Notes: generated by a model from the sequence alone, not told the origin. Positions 47,735-57,970 are shown, counted from the stretch's first letter. The stretch is DNA of 64,000 bases from Cohnella rhizoplanae (GCF_948329515.1 NZ_CAOJCN010000006.1:1-64000); one strand, 5' to 3'. Made by a program: numbers and translations.

Positions 47735-50035
47735 ATGGATTACAAGGACCCGTCGAAGCCGCCCCGCGTACGCGCGGAGCTGCTGCTTCGGCAGATGACG
47801 GCGGAAGAGAAGGTCGGCCAGCTGATCCAGCCGTTCGGATGGCAGGCCTATAATCATAAAGACGGGAACGTCGTCCTGAAGGAGACGTTCAAGGAACAGG
47901 TCGCGAGAGGCGGCATCGGCTCGCTGTACGGCACGCTGCGCGCGGACCCGTGGACGGGCGTCACGCTCGAGACGGGCCTCTCGCCCGTGCGGGGCGCCGA
48001 AGCGGTGAACGAGATCCAGCGGTATGCCGTCGAGCACTCGCGGCTCGGCATCCCGCTGCTGATCGGCGAGGAGTGCTCGCACGGCCACATGGCGATCGGC
48101 GCGACCGTATTCCCCGTGCCGCTGTCCATCGGCAGCGCCTGGAACGTCGAGCTGTACCGCGACATGTGCCGCGCGGTCGCGAAGGAGACGCGCGCCCAGG
48201 GCGGCGCGGTCACGTATTCGCCGGTGCTGGACATCGTCCGCGATCCCCGGTGGGGACGGACGGAGGAGTGCTTCGGCGAGGATCCCTATCTAGTCGGCGC
48301 CCTGGCGGTCGCCGCGGTGGAGGGCATGCAGGGCGAGCGTCTCGACGCGCCGGACAGCGTCGCCGTGACGCTCAAGCACTTCGTCGGCTACGGCAGCTCG
48401 GAGGGCGGGCGCAACGCCGGGCCCGTCCATATGGGCTGGCGCGAGCTGCTCGAGGTGGATCTCTATCCGTTCCGCAAGGCGGTGGAGGCGGGCGCGGCGT
48501 CGATCATGCCGGCCTACAACGAGATCGACGGCGTCCCGTGTACGACGAACGCGAAGCTGCTGGACGAGGTGCTGGTCCGGGAGTGGGGCTTCGACGGCAT
48601 GATCATCACCGACTGCGGCGCGATCGACATGCTGGCTGCGGGGCATGACGTCGCTGAGGACGGCATGGAGGCCGCCGCGCGGGCGCTGGAGGCCGGCATC
48701 GACATGGAGATGTCGGGCGAGATGTTCGGCCGGTATCTGCTGCAGGCGCTCCGTGAAGGCAAGCTGAAGGAGGACGCGCTGGACCGGGCGGTCCGGCGCG
48801 TCCTGACGCTCAAGTTCAAGCTCGGCCTGTTCGAACGGCCGTACGTCGATCCGCAGCTCGCCGCAGAGACGATCGGCGCCGATGCGCACGCCGCGCTCGC
48901 GCGGCAGCTGGCGGCCGAGGGCATCGTCCTGCTGAAGAACGAGGGCGGCGCGCTGCCGCTCGCGCAGTCGGCCGGCACGGTCGCGGTCATCGGCCCGAAC
49001 GCCGACCTGGGCTACAACCAGCTGGGCGACTACACGTCGCCTCAGCCGGCGAACCAGGTCGCGACGGTGCTTGCGGGCATCCGCGCCAAGCTGGGCGCCG
49101 AGCGCGTGCTGTACGCGCCGGGGTGCCGGATCCGCGGCGAGGACCGGGACGGCTTCCCGGTCGCGCTGGAGACGGCGAGGCGGGCCGACACGGTCGTCAT
49201 GGTCGTCGGCGGCTCCAGCGCGAGGGACTTCGGCGACGGCACGATCGATCTGCGCACGGGCGCGTCCAAAGTGACCGACGATGCCTGGAACGACATGGAC
49301 TGTGGCGAGGGCATCGACCGCATGTCTCTGCGGCTCTCGGGCGTGCAGCTGGAGCTGATGCAGGAGATCTACAAGCTGGGCAAGCGCCTGGTCGTCGTGT
49401 ACGTCAACGGCCGGCCGATCGCCGAGCCGTGGATCGACGCGCATGCGGACGCGATCCTGGAGGCATGGTATCCGGGACAGGAAGGCGGCCATGCGATCGC
49501 CGACATTCTGTTCGGCGACGTCAATCCGTCCGGCCGCCTCACGGTGTCGATCCCCAAGGACGTCGGACAGTTGCCGGTGTACTATAACGGCAAACGTTCG
49601 CGGGGCAAGCGGTACCTGGAGAGCGACCTCAAGCCGCAGTATCCCTTTGGCTACGGACTCAGCTATACGAACTATGAATACGCGAATCTCACAGTCGCGC
49701 CTGCCGTCATCGGCCCGGACGAAGAAGCGACCGTCACCGTCGACGTGACCAACGCGGGCGGCGTCGCCGGCTCCGAGGTCGTGCAGCTGTACATCTCCGA
49801 CGTCGCGAGCGAATGCACGCGGCCCGCGCTGGAGCTGAAGGGCTTCGCTAAGATCGGGCTGGCGCCCGGGGAGACGCGCACCGTTACGTTCCAGGTAGGC
49901 AGGGAGCAGCTTGAATACGTGGGCCCGGCTTACGAGCGGGTCGTCGAGCCCGGCCGCTTCAAGGTGCTGGTCGGACGGCATTCGGCGGATACGCTGGCAG
50001 CGGATCTGCTCGTCAGAGAGGACGGAGACCGATGA
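47735..50035 (+). CDS. Glycoside hydrolase family 3 (beta-glucosidase/xylosidase type)
   Basis: A 766-residue GH3 enzyme without signal peptide. The N-terminal barrel carries KHFVGYG (~214-220) and the nucleophile Asp293 in MIITDCGAID. The second domain has a likely acid/base Glu525 in CGEGIDRMSLRLSG. A fibronectin-III-like domain closes the protein (~660-766; VTVDVTNAGGVAGSEVVQLYI). It lacks the His/Asp dyad of NagZ-type GH3, so it probably removes beta-linked glucose or xylose from imported oligosaccharides rather than GlcNAc. It begins 18 nt after permease 2 and overlaps the next start (ATGA). Confidence 0.9.
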   Translation: MDYKDPSKPPRVRAELLLRQMTAEEKVGQLIQPFGWQAYNHKDGNVVLKETFKEQVARGGIGSLYGTLRADPWTGVTLETGLSPVRGAEAVNEIQRYAVEHSRLGIPLLIGEECSHGHMAIGATVFPVPLSIGSAWNVELYRDMCRAVAKETRAQGGAVTYSPVLDIVRDPRWGRTEECFGEDPYLVGALAVAAVEGMQGERLDAPDSVAVTLKHFVGYGSSEGGRNAGPVHMGWRELLEVDLYPFRKAVEAGAASIMPAYNEIDGVPCTTNAKLLDEVLVREWGFDGMIITDCGAIDMLAAGHDVAEDGMEAAARALEAGIDMEMSGEMFGRYLLQALREGKLKEDALDRAVRRVLTLKFKLGLFERPYVDPQLAAETIGADAHAALARQLAAEGIVLLKNEGGALPLAQSAGTVAVIGPNADLGYNQLGDYTSPQPANQVATVLAGIRAKLGAERVLYAPGCRIRGEDRDGFPVALETARRADTVVMVVGGSSARDFGDGTIDLRTGASKVTDDAWNDMDCGEGIDRMSLRLSGVQLELMQEIYKLGKRLVVVYVNGRPIAEPWIDAHADAILEAWYPGQEGGHAIADILFGDVNPSGRLTVSIPKDVGQLPVYYNGKRSRGKRYLESDLKPQYPFGYGLSYTNYEYANLTVAPAVIGPDEEATVTVDVTNAGGVAGSEVVQLYISDVASECTRPALELKGFAKIGLAPGETRTVTFQVGREQLEYVGPAYERVVEPGRFKVLVGRHSADTLAADLLVREDGDR

Positions 50036-53000
50036 ACGCTAACGATATATTGGAACGCCTGCGCCGCTTCCTTCGCGAGCTGTCCGAGGCGCAGTGGCTC
50101 GAGCGCGCGGAGGTAAGCGATTGGACGATCGAATGCGCGACTTACATGCTGCCGGGGCAGTACGAGGGGATCGCTCCCTATAAGACCGAGGGGCTCGCCC
50201 CGTTCCCGAGCAAGCAGGGGACGACTTACTTCTTCCGCAAAAAGATAGATCTGCCCGTCGATTGGATCGCCTCGGGCGGCCGCATCGGCCTCGTGTTCGA
50301 GTCCGGCGGCGAGGGGCTGCTCCGCGTGAACGGCGCTTCGTACCAAGGTCTTGACCGGAACCATACGTTCGTCACGCTGGATGCCGGCCGCGTCGGCGCG
50401 GCGCCGGAGCTGGAGATCGAGCTCTACGACCCGATCCCGGAGCCGGTCGATCCGCTCAACCGGCAGGCGGTCATCCAGCCGCCGATCTCCGCGATCCGCA
50501 GCGAGCTCGTGCTCGCGAACGCGCCGGTGCAGCGTCTGATGTACGCGGCGACGGTCGTGCGCGACGCGGCGGTGCTGCTGCCGGAGACGGACTTCCGCCG
50601 GGCGCGGCTGCTTGAAGCGTTGCTGCGCGCAATGGACGGGTACGTCTCCCTGAGCGAAGGGGACATCCGCGAAGGCTCGGCGGTCGCCGAGATCGAGACG
50701 AGGCTGGCGGATGAGGTCCGCGCGGTCGGCGGCAACGCCGAGGGCGTCCAGCATATGGTCGGGCAATCGCACATCGACATCGCCTGGCTGTGGCCGGTCC
50801 GGGAGACCGTGCGCAAGACGAGCCGCACGTTCTCCACGGTGGATGCCCTCATGCGCGAATATCCCGAGTTCCGGTATGCCCAGAGCCAGCCGCTGCTGTT
50901 CGAGTTTCTGAAAAACAACGATCCCGAGCTGTATGCCCGCGTCAAGGAGCGGGTTGCGGAGGGACGCTGGGAGCTCGTCGGCGGCATGTACGTCGAGCCC
51001 GACCTGAACATCCCGAGCGGCGAATCGCTCATGCGGCAGATGCTGTACGGCCAGCGCTTCTACCGGGAGGAGTTCGGCCGGGGCTCGGACATCGAGTGGC
51101 TGCCGGACACGTTCGGCTACTGCGCGTCCCTGCCGCAGATCCTGAAGCACGGCGGCGTGCGCTACTTCATGACGACCAAGCTCAACTGGAACGACACCAA
51201 CGTGTTCCCTTACGACCTGTTCCGTTGGGTCGGCATCGATGGCACGCCGATGCTGTCGTATCTCAACCACGGCATCAACGAGCATACGACGCCCAAGGAC
51301 ATTCACGAGCACTGGCAATCGTACCGTCAGAAAAACGTCTATCCGGAGCAGATGCTGCTGTACGGGCACGGCGACGGAGGCGGCGGCGTGACGCGCGAGA
51401 TGCTGGAGTACGTCGAGCGCGGGGATCTCATGGTCGGCCAGCCGGCCAGCAAGCACAGCACGGCCGCCGACTTCTTCGCGGGCGCGGAGGCGCGGCGCGG
51501 CGAGCTGCCGGAATGGCATGGCGACCTGTACCTGGAGCTGCATCGCGGCACGTACACGACGCATGGCCGCAACAAGCGCAGCAACCGCAAAGCCGAGGTG
51601 CTGTACCGGGAAGCCGAGCTGTGGCATGCCCTTGCGCTGCCGAAGCTGGACGCCGGACTGGACGGACGGCTGCACGGCGACCTGCATGACGGCTGGAAGC
51701 TGATCCTGCTCAACCAGTTCCACGACATCATCCCGGGGTCGGCGATTACCGAAGCGTACGCGACCTCGGACAAGGAATACGGGACGATCTTCGAAAAGGG
51801 GCGCGCGAGCCTGGACGCCATCCTGCCGGCGCTCGCGGCCGGCATCGATACGACGGCCGGGCAAGGCACGGCGTACGTCGTCTTCAACGGACTCGGCTGG
51901 GCGCGCGACGTTCTGACGACCGTGGCGACCGGCGGCCGGACCGCGGCGGCGCTCGCCGCGTACGACGCGGAGGGCGGCCTGCTGGCGGCCGACACTGCCG
52001 GCGCGGATCGTCTGTCCGTGCGGGTGCCTTCGGTGCCGGCGTTCGGCTACAAGACGATCTGGCTGCGCGAGCGCGAGGACGAAGTCGCCGCTTCGCAAGC
52101 CGCACGCTTGGATACAAGCGCGGTCGCAGCGGAGGCCGGTCAGGCTCTGGGCGACAGCTGGGAGACCGATGCCTACAGCGTACGGTTCAACGCGCGGGGC
52201 GAGATCGTCAGCCTGTACGACAAGGCCGCGGCACGGGAGATCGTAAAGGCGGGCGACGCCGCGAACCGCTTCGGCTTCTACCATGACCGTCCGACGCTGT
52301 GGGACGCCTGGGATATCGACGAGCGCTACGAGCTGCAGCCGGCCGGCGAGGCCGAACTGCTGGAGAAGCGCGTCGTGCTGCGCGGCGCGACGATGGACGT
52401 GCTGCGGTTCCGCTGGAAGCTCCATCGGTCGGAGATCAGCCAGGACGTCGTGTTCTGCCACGGCGACCGGCGCATCGACTTCCGCACCCGCGTCGTCTGG
52501 AACGAAGCGCACAAGCTGCTCAAGGTCGCCTTCCCGGTCGACGTCGTAGCGTCCAAGGCGACATACGAGATTCCCTACGGGGCGCTCGAGCGTCCGACGC
52601 ATCGCAATACGAGCTGGGAGCAGGCGCAATACGAAGTGTGCGGCCACCGGTTCGTCGACGTGTCGGAGCACGGCTACGGCGTCAGCCTGCTGAACGACTG
52701 CAAATACGGCTACGACATCCAAGGCACGACGATTCGCCTGTCCCTGCTGCGCGCGCCTAAGTGGCCGGACACCACCGCGGACCTGGGCGAGCATGAATTC
52801 ACCTATTCGCTCTACCCGCACGCGGGCGACTGGCGGAGCGCGCATACCGCGCGCCGGGCTGCAGAGCTCAATGCCGGGGACGTCGTCCTAGCGGCTGAAC
52901 GTCAGAGCGGTTCGCTCGCGCCGGCGGGCGCGCTGCTGCCGTTCGAGAGCGAGCATGTCGTGCTCGATTCCGTCAAGCCTGCGGAGGACGGTGACGGCGT

Positions 53001-53190
53001 CGTGCTGCGCCTGTACGAATCGTCCGGCGGCCGCGGCTCCGCGACGCTGCATTGGCCGCGTCCCTTCGAGCGGGCCGTGCTCTCGGACGCGCTCGAGTCG
53101 GACGGCGAGGCGCTGGACGCCGAGGGCGGCCGGATCGCGCTGTCGTTCGCGCCGTTCGAGATTAAGACCATTAAGCTTTTAGATCGCTAA
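50032..53190 (+). CDS. Alpha-mannosidase, GH38 (large, lysosomal/Ams1-like)
   Basis: A 1052-residue GH38 enzyme without signal peptide. The ~240-residue N-terminal domain has a beta-sandwich-like character. The zinc site begins with HIDIAWLW (His247, Asp249), and the catalytic nucleophile is Asp359 in WLPDTFGY. The central Ankyrin-like helical region (HDIIPGSAITEAY) and C-terminal beta domains follow. It releases alpha-linked mannose. The start overlaps the GH3 stop, so the two are translationally coupled. It differs in domain layout from the second GH38 at 57993, suggesting different linkage preference. Confidence 0.93.
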   Translation: MNANDILERLRRFLRELSEAQWLERAEVSDWTIECATYMLPGQYEGIAPYKTEGLAPFPSKQGTTYFFRKKIDLPVDWIASGGRIGLVFESGGEGLLRVNGASYQGLDRNHTFVTLDAGRVGAAPELEIELYDPIPEPVDPLNRQAVIQPPISAIRSELVLANAPVQRLMYAATVVRDAAVLLPETDFRRARLLEALLRAMDGYVSLSEGDIREGSAVAEIETRLADEVRAVGGNAEGVQHMVGQSHIDIAWLWPVRETVRKTSRTFSTVDALMREYPEFRYAQSQPLLFEFLKNNDPELYARVKERVAEGRWELVGGMYVEPDLNIPSGESLMRQMLYGQRFYREEFGRGSDIEWLPDTFGYCASLPQILKHGGVRYFMTTKLNWNDTNVFPYDLFRWVGIDGTPMLSYLNHGINEHTTPKDIHEHWQSYRQKNVYPEQMLLYGHGDGGGGVTREMLEYVERGDLMVGQPASKHSTAADFFAGAEARRGELPEWHGDLYLELHRGTYTTHGRNKRSNRKAEVLYREAELWHALALPKLDAGLDGRLHGDLHDGWKLILLNQFHDIIPGSAITEAYATSDKEYGTIFEKGRASLDAILPALAAGIDTTAGQGTAYVVFNGLGWARDVLTTVATGGRTAAALAAYDAEGGLLAADTAGADRLSVRVPSVPAFGYKTIWLREREDEVAASQAARLDTSAVAAEAGQALGDSWETDAYSVRFNARGEIVSLYDKAAAREIVKAGDAANRFGFYHDRPTLWDAWDIDERYELQPAGEAELLEKRVVLRGATMDVLRFRWKLHRSEISQDVVFCHGDRRIDFRTRVVWNEAHKLLKVAFPVDVVASKATYEIPYGALERPTHRNTSWEQAQYEVCGHRFVDVSEHGYGVSLLNDCKYGYDIQGTTIRLSLLRAPKWPDTTADLGEHEFTYSLYPHAGDWRSAHTARRAAELNAGDVVLAAERQSGSLAPAGALLPFESEHVVLDSVKPAEDGDGVVLRLYESSGGRGSATLHWPRPFERAVLSDALESDGEALDAEGGRIALSFAPFEIKTIKLLDR

Positions 53191-53202
53191 AGAGAATGAA
53201 AT

Positions 53203-53432
53203 GACGCTGGCGGAGAAACAGAATAGCGATGCGCCAGCGTCTTATATCGTGTGAATCGGTGGTTCGCGATGAAATAACGATGCGCCAGCGTCTTATATCG
53301 TGTGAATCGGTGGTTCGCGACGAAATAGCGATGCGCCAGCGTCTTATATTGTGGGAATCGGCGATTCGCAATGAAATAGCAATGCGCCAGCGTCTTATAT
53401 CGTGCGAATCGGTGGTTCGCAACAGTCATCAC
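53203..53432. repeat. Intergenic tandem array C between GH38 and GH125 genes
   Basis: Four units beginning ATGCGCCAGCGTCTTATAT start at 53229, 53280, 53331 and 53382, exactly 51 bp apart. Each holds a GCGAA/TTCGC dyad (as in GCGAATCGGTGGTTCGC; unit-to-unit changes occur). An inverted copy of the unit start (GACGCTGGCG, 53203-53212) precedes the first unit and pairs perfectly with CGCCAGCGTC (53232-53241). Both strands stay open in several frames because the period is a multiple of three, but no ribosome binding site supports translation. Confidence 0.87.
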
Positions 53433-53478
53433 ATTAATTTAGCTCGTTAATTCATATAGAAGCGGGGTACTGCCTGCC

Positions 53479-54804
53479 ATGGAACAATTCAGATTGCCAC
53501 AGATCGCGATGCCGAAGCTGACGCTGCCGGCGGCCGTCCGCGACGTGCTCGCCGAGGCCGAGCAGCGGCTGGCGCACCGTCCGAAGCTGCTCCAGCTTTT
53601 CAAAAACTGCTTCCCCAACACGCTGGAGACGACCACCAAACTGCTGGACGACGGCACGACCTTTGTCATCACCGGCGACATCCCGGCGTCCTGGCTGCGG
53701 GATTCCGTCGAGCAGGTCGTCCACTACGTGCCGCTGGCCAAGGACGACGCCGATCTGCAGCGCATCATCGCGGGTCTCATCCGCCGTCATATCGCCTACA
53801 TTCAGATAGACCCTTACGCCAACGCGTTTAACGAATCCGCCAACGACTGGCATTGGAATACGACCGACGTCACCGAGATGTCGCCGTGGGTGTGGGAGCG
53901 CAAGTTCGAGATCGACTCGCTGTGCTTCTCGATGCGCCTCGCCTTCCTGTACTGGAAGGAAACCGGGCGCGCGGACGTGTTCGACGCCGGCTTCAAGCAG
54001 GCGATGCGCCTGATCGTCGACCTGTTCAAGACCGAGCAGCGCCACTTCGAGCAATCCCCGTACCGCTTCACGCGCAACAACGGCATCCCGACGGATTCCC
54101 TGCGCAACGGCGGCTTGGGCATGCCGGTCAACTACACGGGCATGGTCTGGTCCGGCTTCCGTTCGAGCGACGACGCCTGCGACTTCCACTACAACATCCC
54201 GGGCAACATGTTCGCGGTCGTCGCGCTTCGCCATATGCAGGAATTCGCCGAGTGGGTGTTCCGCGACATGGATCTGCTGGCCGAGCTGAAGGCGCTCGAA
54301 GCCGACATCGACCACGGCATCCAGCTGTACGGCATCTACCGGCATCCCGAGTTCGGGCCGATCTACGCGTACGAGACGGACGGCTACGGCAACTACTGTC
54401 TGATGGACGACGCCGGCACGCCGGGTCTCATGTCGATCCCGTACCTCGGCTACGTGTCCGCGGACGACCCGATCTACCAGAACACGCGCCGCTTCGCCCT
54501 GAGCAAGGAGAATCCGTTCTACTACGAGGGCAAGGTCGCGCGCGGCATCGGCAGCCCGCATACGCCGCCGGATTATATCTGGCATATGGCGCTGTCCATG
54601 CAGGGCATCACGGCGTCGACCGCCGAGGAGAAGCTCGAGATGATCGCGATGCTTGAGGCGACGGACGGAGACACCGGATTCATGCACGAGGGCTTCCACG
54701 CCGACGATCCGGCCGTGTTCACGCGCAAGTGGTTCGCCTGGTCCAACAGCTTGTTCTCGCAGCTCGTCTACCGCGCGATGAAGGATGGATTGCTCGATGA
54801 ATAA
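53479..54804 (+). CDS. Exo-alpha-1,6-mannosidase, GH125
   Basis: A 441-residue (alpha/alpha)6-barrel enzyme of family GH125, which removes terminal alpha-1,6-mannose by inversion. Conserved family segments are TGDIPASWLRDSVEQV, YANAFNESANDWHW, GLGMPVNYTGMVWSGFRSSDD (split here by a few residues) and the C-terminal DTGFMHEGFHADDP, which holds the likely catalytic Glu. No signal peptide, so cytoplasmic. It follows repeat array C by ~50 nt and overlaps the next gene by 8 nt. Confidence 0.93.
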   Translation: MEQFRLPQIAMPKLTLPAAVRDVLAEAEQRLAHRPKLLQLFKNCFPNTLETTTKLLDDGTTFVITGDIPASWLRDSVEQVVHYVPLAKDDADLQRIIAGLIRRHIAYIQIDPYANAFNESANDWHWNTTDVTEMSPWVWERKFEIDSLCFSMRLAFLYWKETGRADVFDAGFKQAMRLIVDLFKTEQRHFEQSPYRFTRNNGIPTDSLRNGGLGMPVNYTGMVWSGFRSSDDACDFHYNIPGNMFAVVALRHMQEFAEWVFRDMDLLAELKALEADIDHGIQLYGIYRHPEFGPIYAYETDGYGNYCLMDDAGTPGLMSIPYLGYVSADDPIYQNTRRFALSKENPFYYEGKVARGIGSPHTPPDYIWHMALSMQGITASTAEEKLEMIAMLEATDGDTGFMHEGFHADDPAVFTRKWFAWSNSLFSQLVYRAMKDGLLDE

Positions 54805-57800
54805 TTCTTTGAAAATCGTCGTCTTCTTCGACCCGTCATTTCCGGGCGCGCCGGCGCTGACGCTTGAAGAAGTGCGTCTGGTCGGCGAAGTGGCGAACGC
54901 GGAGGAGCTCGGCGAGCGGCTGCGCCGGCCGGACGTGGATGGCTTCGTATCCCTGCACGCTCCCTACTTCCCGATCGGCGCTTGGGAGGATATCCTCGCG
55001 TACCTGAAAAGGGGCGGCGGACTCTTGAGCGCCGGCGGAGCGCCGTTCCGCAGGCCGGTTCGCCGCGAGGGCGGCGTCTGGCATGCGGAAACGGAGCAGA
55101 CGGCGTATCACCGGCAGCTGCGGATTCACGAGATGCTGCGGGTGCGTGCGGACCGCGTGACGCGGCACGCGGCGCATGCGGATATCCCGTTGTTGGCCGG
55201 ACAGGAATCGCTGCTCGAGGTGGCCGATACCTGGAATCTGGTGCCGCACGTGAGCAAATCAAGCGATCTGCCGCATCAGATGGGCTCCGCTGGGCCTATG
55301 GACGCGCATGTATACGCGCTGCTGAAGGGCGTGTCGGACGACGGCCGCGAGCGCTCCGCCCCGGTCGTCCTGTGGGAGAATACCAAGGGCGAATTCGCCG
55401 GCGCGCGCTGGATGTTCGTGAGCCAACCGCTGAGCGATTCGTTCGTGGCGCGCGGCGGCTTCGTGGCGCTGGCGGCGTGGGCGCGATTCTGCGCGGTCGG
55501 CGTGACCGAGCTCTGGCTGAAGACAAGCTACGCGGTCTATGAGGCGCATGAGCGCCCGCTGCTCACGCTGCAGGCGCAGACGCTCCGTCTCGGCAGCGAA
55601 GGCGCGAATCGCGGCAAGCAGAAGTGGTCGTTCGACATCCGCGTGGAGCGGGAGGCTGACGGTGCTTCGATAGGCGCCGGCGGCACGGGCGAAGTGTACC
55701 GGCACGAACTCGAAGCCGAGGCGGGGGCGGAGCTGGATGTATGGCGGATCCCCGTTCAGGCGGACGTACGCAACGGCTACTATAAGGTCGTATGCCGGGC
55801 CGAGTCGAGGGACGGCGAAGTCCGCTACCTCCGCCAGGGCTTCTGGGGCGCCGATCCCGCCCTGCTGGCGGAAGGGACGCCGATCCGGGCTGGACGCGAC
55901 TACTTCGAGAAGGACGGAAGACCGCTGCCGATCGTCGGCATGACGTACATGACGAGCGACGTCGCGCGGAAGTTCCTCTTCCTTCCGAACGTATCGGTAT
56001 GGGACCGCGACATGGCGCAGATGCGCCGCGCCGGCATCAACTGGATCCGCACGGGCATCTGGACGGCCTACCGCAACATGATGCAGGTGGACGGCCATGT
56101 CTCCGAGGAAGCGCTGCGCGCGGTCGACGCCTTCCTGCTGACGGCCAAGAAGCACGGGCTGCAAATTACCTTCACCTTTTTCTCCTTCACGCCCGAGACC
56201 TGGGAGGGCGTCAACCCGTACCTGGATCCCCGCAGCGTGGAGGCGCAGAAGCGGTTCATCCGCACGATCGTCAGCCGTCACCGGAAGACGACCCACGTCG
56301 ACTGGGATCTCATCAACGAGCCGTCGATGTTCGATCCCGCGCGGATCTTCGCGGACGGTCCGCGTTCGAGCCGCGATCCGTTCGAGCAGGCGGCCTTCTC
56401 GGAGTGGCTGGAAGCCCGTCACGGGACGATCTCGCTGCTGCGCGAGCGCTGGGGCATGACGCCCGGCGAGCTGCCGGACTTCGCGTCCGCCGTCGTGCCG
56501 GAGCCGGAGGAGATCAACTTCGACGTGCAGGATATGCACACGGGCAAGCGGGGAACGCGCTGGCTCGACTACGCGCTGTTCTCGATGGAGATGCACAACC
56601 GGTGGGCGCGGCAGCTCGTCGCGGCGATCAAGGACCTGTGCCCGGACCATCTCGTGACCGTGGGTCAAGACGAGGCGCTCGGCGCGCAGCGGCCTTCTCC
56701 GTTCTTCTACGGAGAGGCGGTCGACTACACGACGGTGCACTCCTGGTGGCTGAACGACCAGCTGCTGTGGGACGGCATCTTCGCCAAGACGGCGGACAAG
56801 CCGAACGTCGTCCAGGAGACCGGCATCATGTACGTGGAGACGCCCGAAGGGCTGGCCAAGCGCTCGGAGCAGGAGCTGAAGGCGATGCTGGAGCGCAAGT
56901 ACGCCTACGCCTTCGCGGCGGGCGGCGCGGGCGCGATCCACTGGATCTGGAACACGAACTTCTATATGGACAACGCGAACGAGTCCCATATCGGCGCGCT
57001 TCGCGCGGACGGCACGGAGAAGCCGGAAGCGGACGTCTCGTACGACTTCGGCGCGTTCATGGAAGCGGCGCGCGATCTGTTCAAGGGCCGGGAGCTCGAG
57101 GACGTAGCGGTGATCTTCCCGTACTCGAACGATCTGTCCAACCGCAAGCTGGCCTTCGACGCCACGACCAGGCTGACGCGCGTGCTGTCCTATGAGCTGA
57201 AGGTGCCGTTCCGCGGCGTATCCGAGTACGATCTGAAGCCGCTGCTGGACGAGCCGGCCAAGCTGATCGTGCTGCCGTCGGCCCACAACGTGGACGACGC
57301 GGCCTATGCCGAGCTGCTGGACATCGTCGGCCGGACGGGCGCGACGCTGCTCGTCACCGGTCCCGCCGGTCTGGACGCCTACTGGCGGCATACGGATCGC
57401 CTGGCCGCGGCGCTCGGCGAACGGACGCCCGCCAACGTGGTGCGCGAGGAGAGGCTCGACGTCGGCGGCAAGCAGTACGCGGTCAGCTACGGCAGCCGGC
57501 GCATCGCGCAGGTCGCCAAGGAAGTCCCGGCGGTTGCGGCTGACGATGCCGCTCGCCGCGGCGGGGATGCCGTCGTCGAGGCGCCTTGCGGCAGCGGCCG
57601 CATCCTCTGGTGCCCGCTGCCCGTCGAGCTGAACGACCGCGGCGAGCCGATCGCCGCGCTGTACGCGCACGCGCTGGAGACGGCGGGCTATCAGCCCGCG
57701 CTCGAGTGGCTGGCGGGCGGGGATCTGCCGGGCGTCTACGGACGCAAGCTTTCCTTTGCGGAAGGCTCGCTGTTCGTGTTCGTCTCGGAATACGCCTGCG

Positions 57801-57970
57801 ATGCGCCGGTCCGGGTGAAGGACGCCGCCACCGGCGCCGTCTATTCGTTCCTGCTGGAGCGCGAGCGTTCGGTGCTGTTCTCGGCGGACCGCGAGGGACG
57901 TCTGACGACCGTTTACCGACCGGACGAGACCAAGATCGAAGCGGAGACCGGCACAAGCGCCGGCGCCTGA
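54797..57970 (+). CDS. Large TIM-barrel glycoside hydrolase, GH42/GH164-like
   Basis: A 1057-residue protein without signal peptide. Residues ~1-240 are a Rossmann/GATase-like domain, ~240-360 a beta domain, and ~370-720 a TIM barrel of clan A type. The barrel has Glu508 in LINEPSMF as likely acid/base and Glu674 in VVQETGIMY as likely nucleophile. Residues ~760-900 resemble the GATase-like trimerisation domain of GH42 beta-galactosidases, followed by a small beta domain. GH164 beta-mannosidases share this layout, so a beta-mannosidase acting on Man-beta-GlcNAc or beta-mannan ends would fit the cluster, but the family cannot be fixed by eye. The ATG at 54797 is preferred over 54785. Confidence 0.72.
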   Translation: MNNSLKIVVFFDPSFPGAPALTLEEVRLVGEVANAEELGERLRRPDVDGFVSLHAPYFPIGAWEDILAYLKRGGGLLSAGGAPFRRPVRREGGVWHAETEQTAYHRQLRIHEMLRVRADRVTRHAAHADIPLLAGQESLLEVADTWNLVPHVSKSSDLPHQMGSAGPMDAHVYALLKGVSDDGRERSAPVVLWENTKGEFAGARWMFVSQPLSDSFVARGGFVALAAWARFCAVGVTELWLKTSYAVYEAHERPLLTLQAQTLRLGSEGANRGKQKWSFDIRVEREADGASIGAGGTGEVYRHELEAEAGAELDVWRIPVQADVRNGYYKVVCRAESRDGEVRYLRQGFWGADPALLAEGTPIRAGRDYFEKDGRPLPIVGMTYMTSDVARKFLFLPNVSVWDRDMAQMRRAGINWIRTGIWTAYRNMMQVDGHVSEEALRAVDAFLLTAKKHGLQITFTFFSFTPETWEGVNPYLDPRSVEAQKRFIRTIVSRHRKTTHVDWDLINEPSMFDPARIFADGPRSSRDPFEQAAFSEWLEARHGTISLLRERWGMTPGELPDFASAVVPEPEEINFDVQDMHTGKRGTRWLDYALFSMEMHNRWARQLVAAIKDLCPDHLVTVGQDEALGAQRPSPFFYGEAVDYTTVHSWWLNDQLLWDGIFAKTADKPNVVQETGIMYVETPEGLAKRSEQELKAMLERKYAYAFAAGGAGAIHWIWNTNFYMDNANESHIGALRADGTEKPEADVSYDFGAFMEAARDLFKGRELEDVAVIFPYSNDLSNRKLAFDATTRLTRVLSYELKVPFRGVSEYDLKPLLDEPAKLIVLPSAHNVDDAAYAELLDIVGRTGATLLVTGPAGLDAYWRHTDRLAAALGERTPANVVREERLDVGGKQYAVSYGSRRIAQVAKEVPAVAADDAARRGGDAVVEAPCGSGRILWCPLPVELNDRGEPIAALYAHALETAGYQPALEWLAGGDLPGVYGRKLSFAEGSLFVFVSEYACDAPVRVKDAATGAVYSFLLERERSVLFSADREGRLTTVYRPDETKIEAETGTSAGA

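Noticed and set aside
49930..52845. A very long open frame (971 codons) on the - strand opposite GH3/GH38
   Set aside because: The + strand frame carries GH38 catalytic motifs throughout. The - strand product is Arg/Val/Leu-rich without recognisable domains and arises from GC-rich codon bias.
53229..53450. A 73-codon frame with a 17-residue repeat across array C
   Set aside because: A 51-bp period keeps any frame open, and both strands are open here. There is no ribosome binding site or conserved neighbour, so I treat it as repeat DNA.
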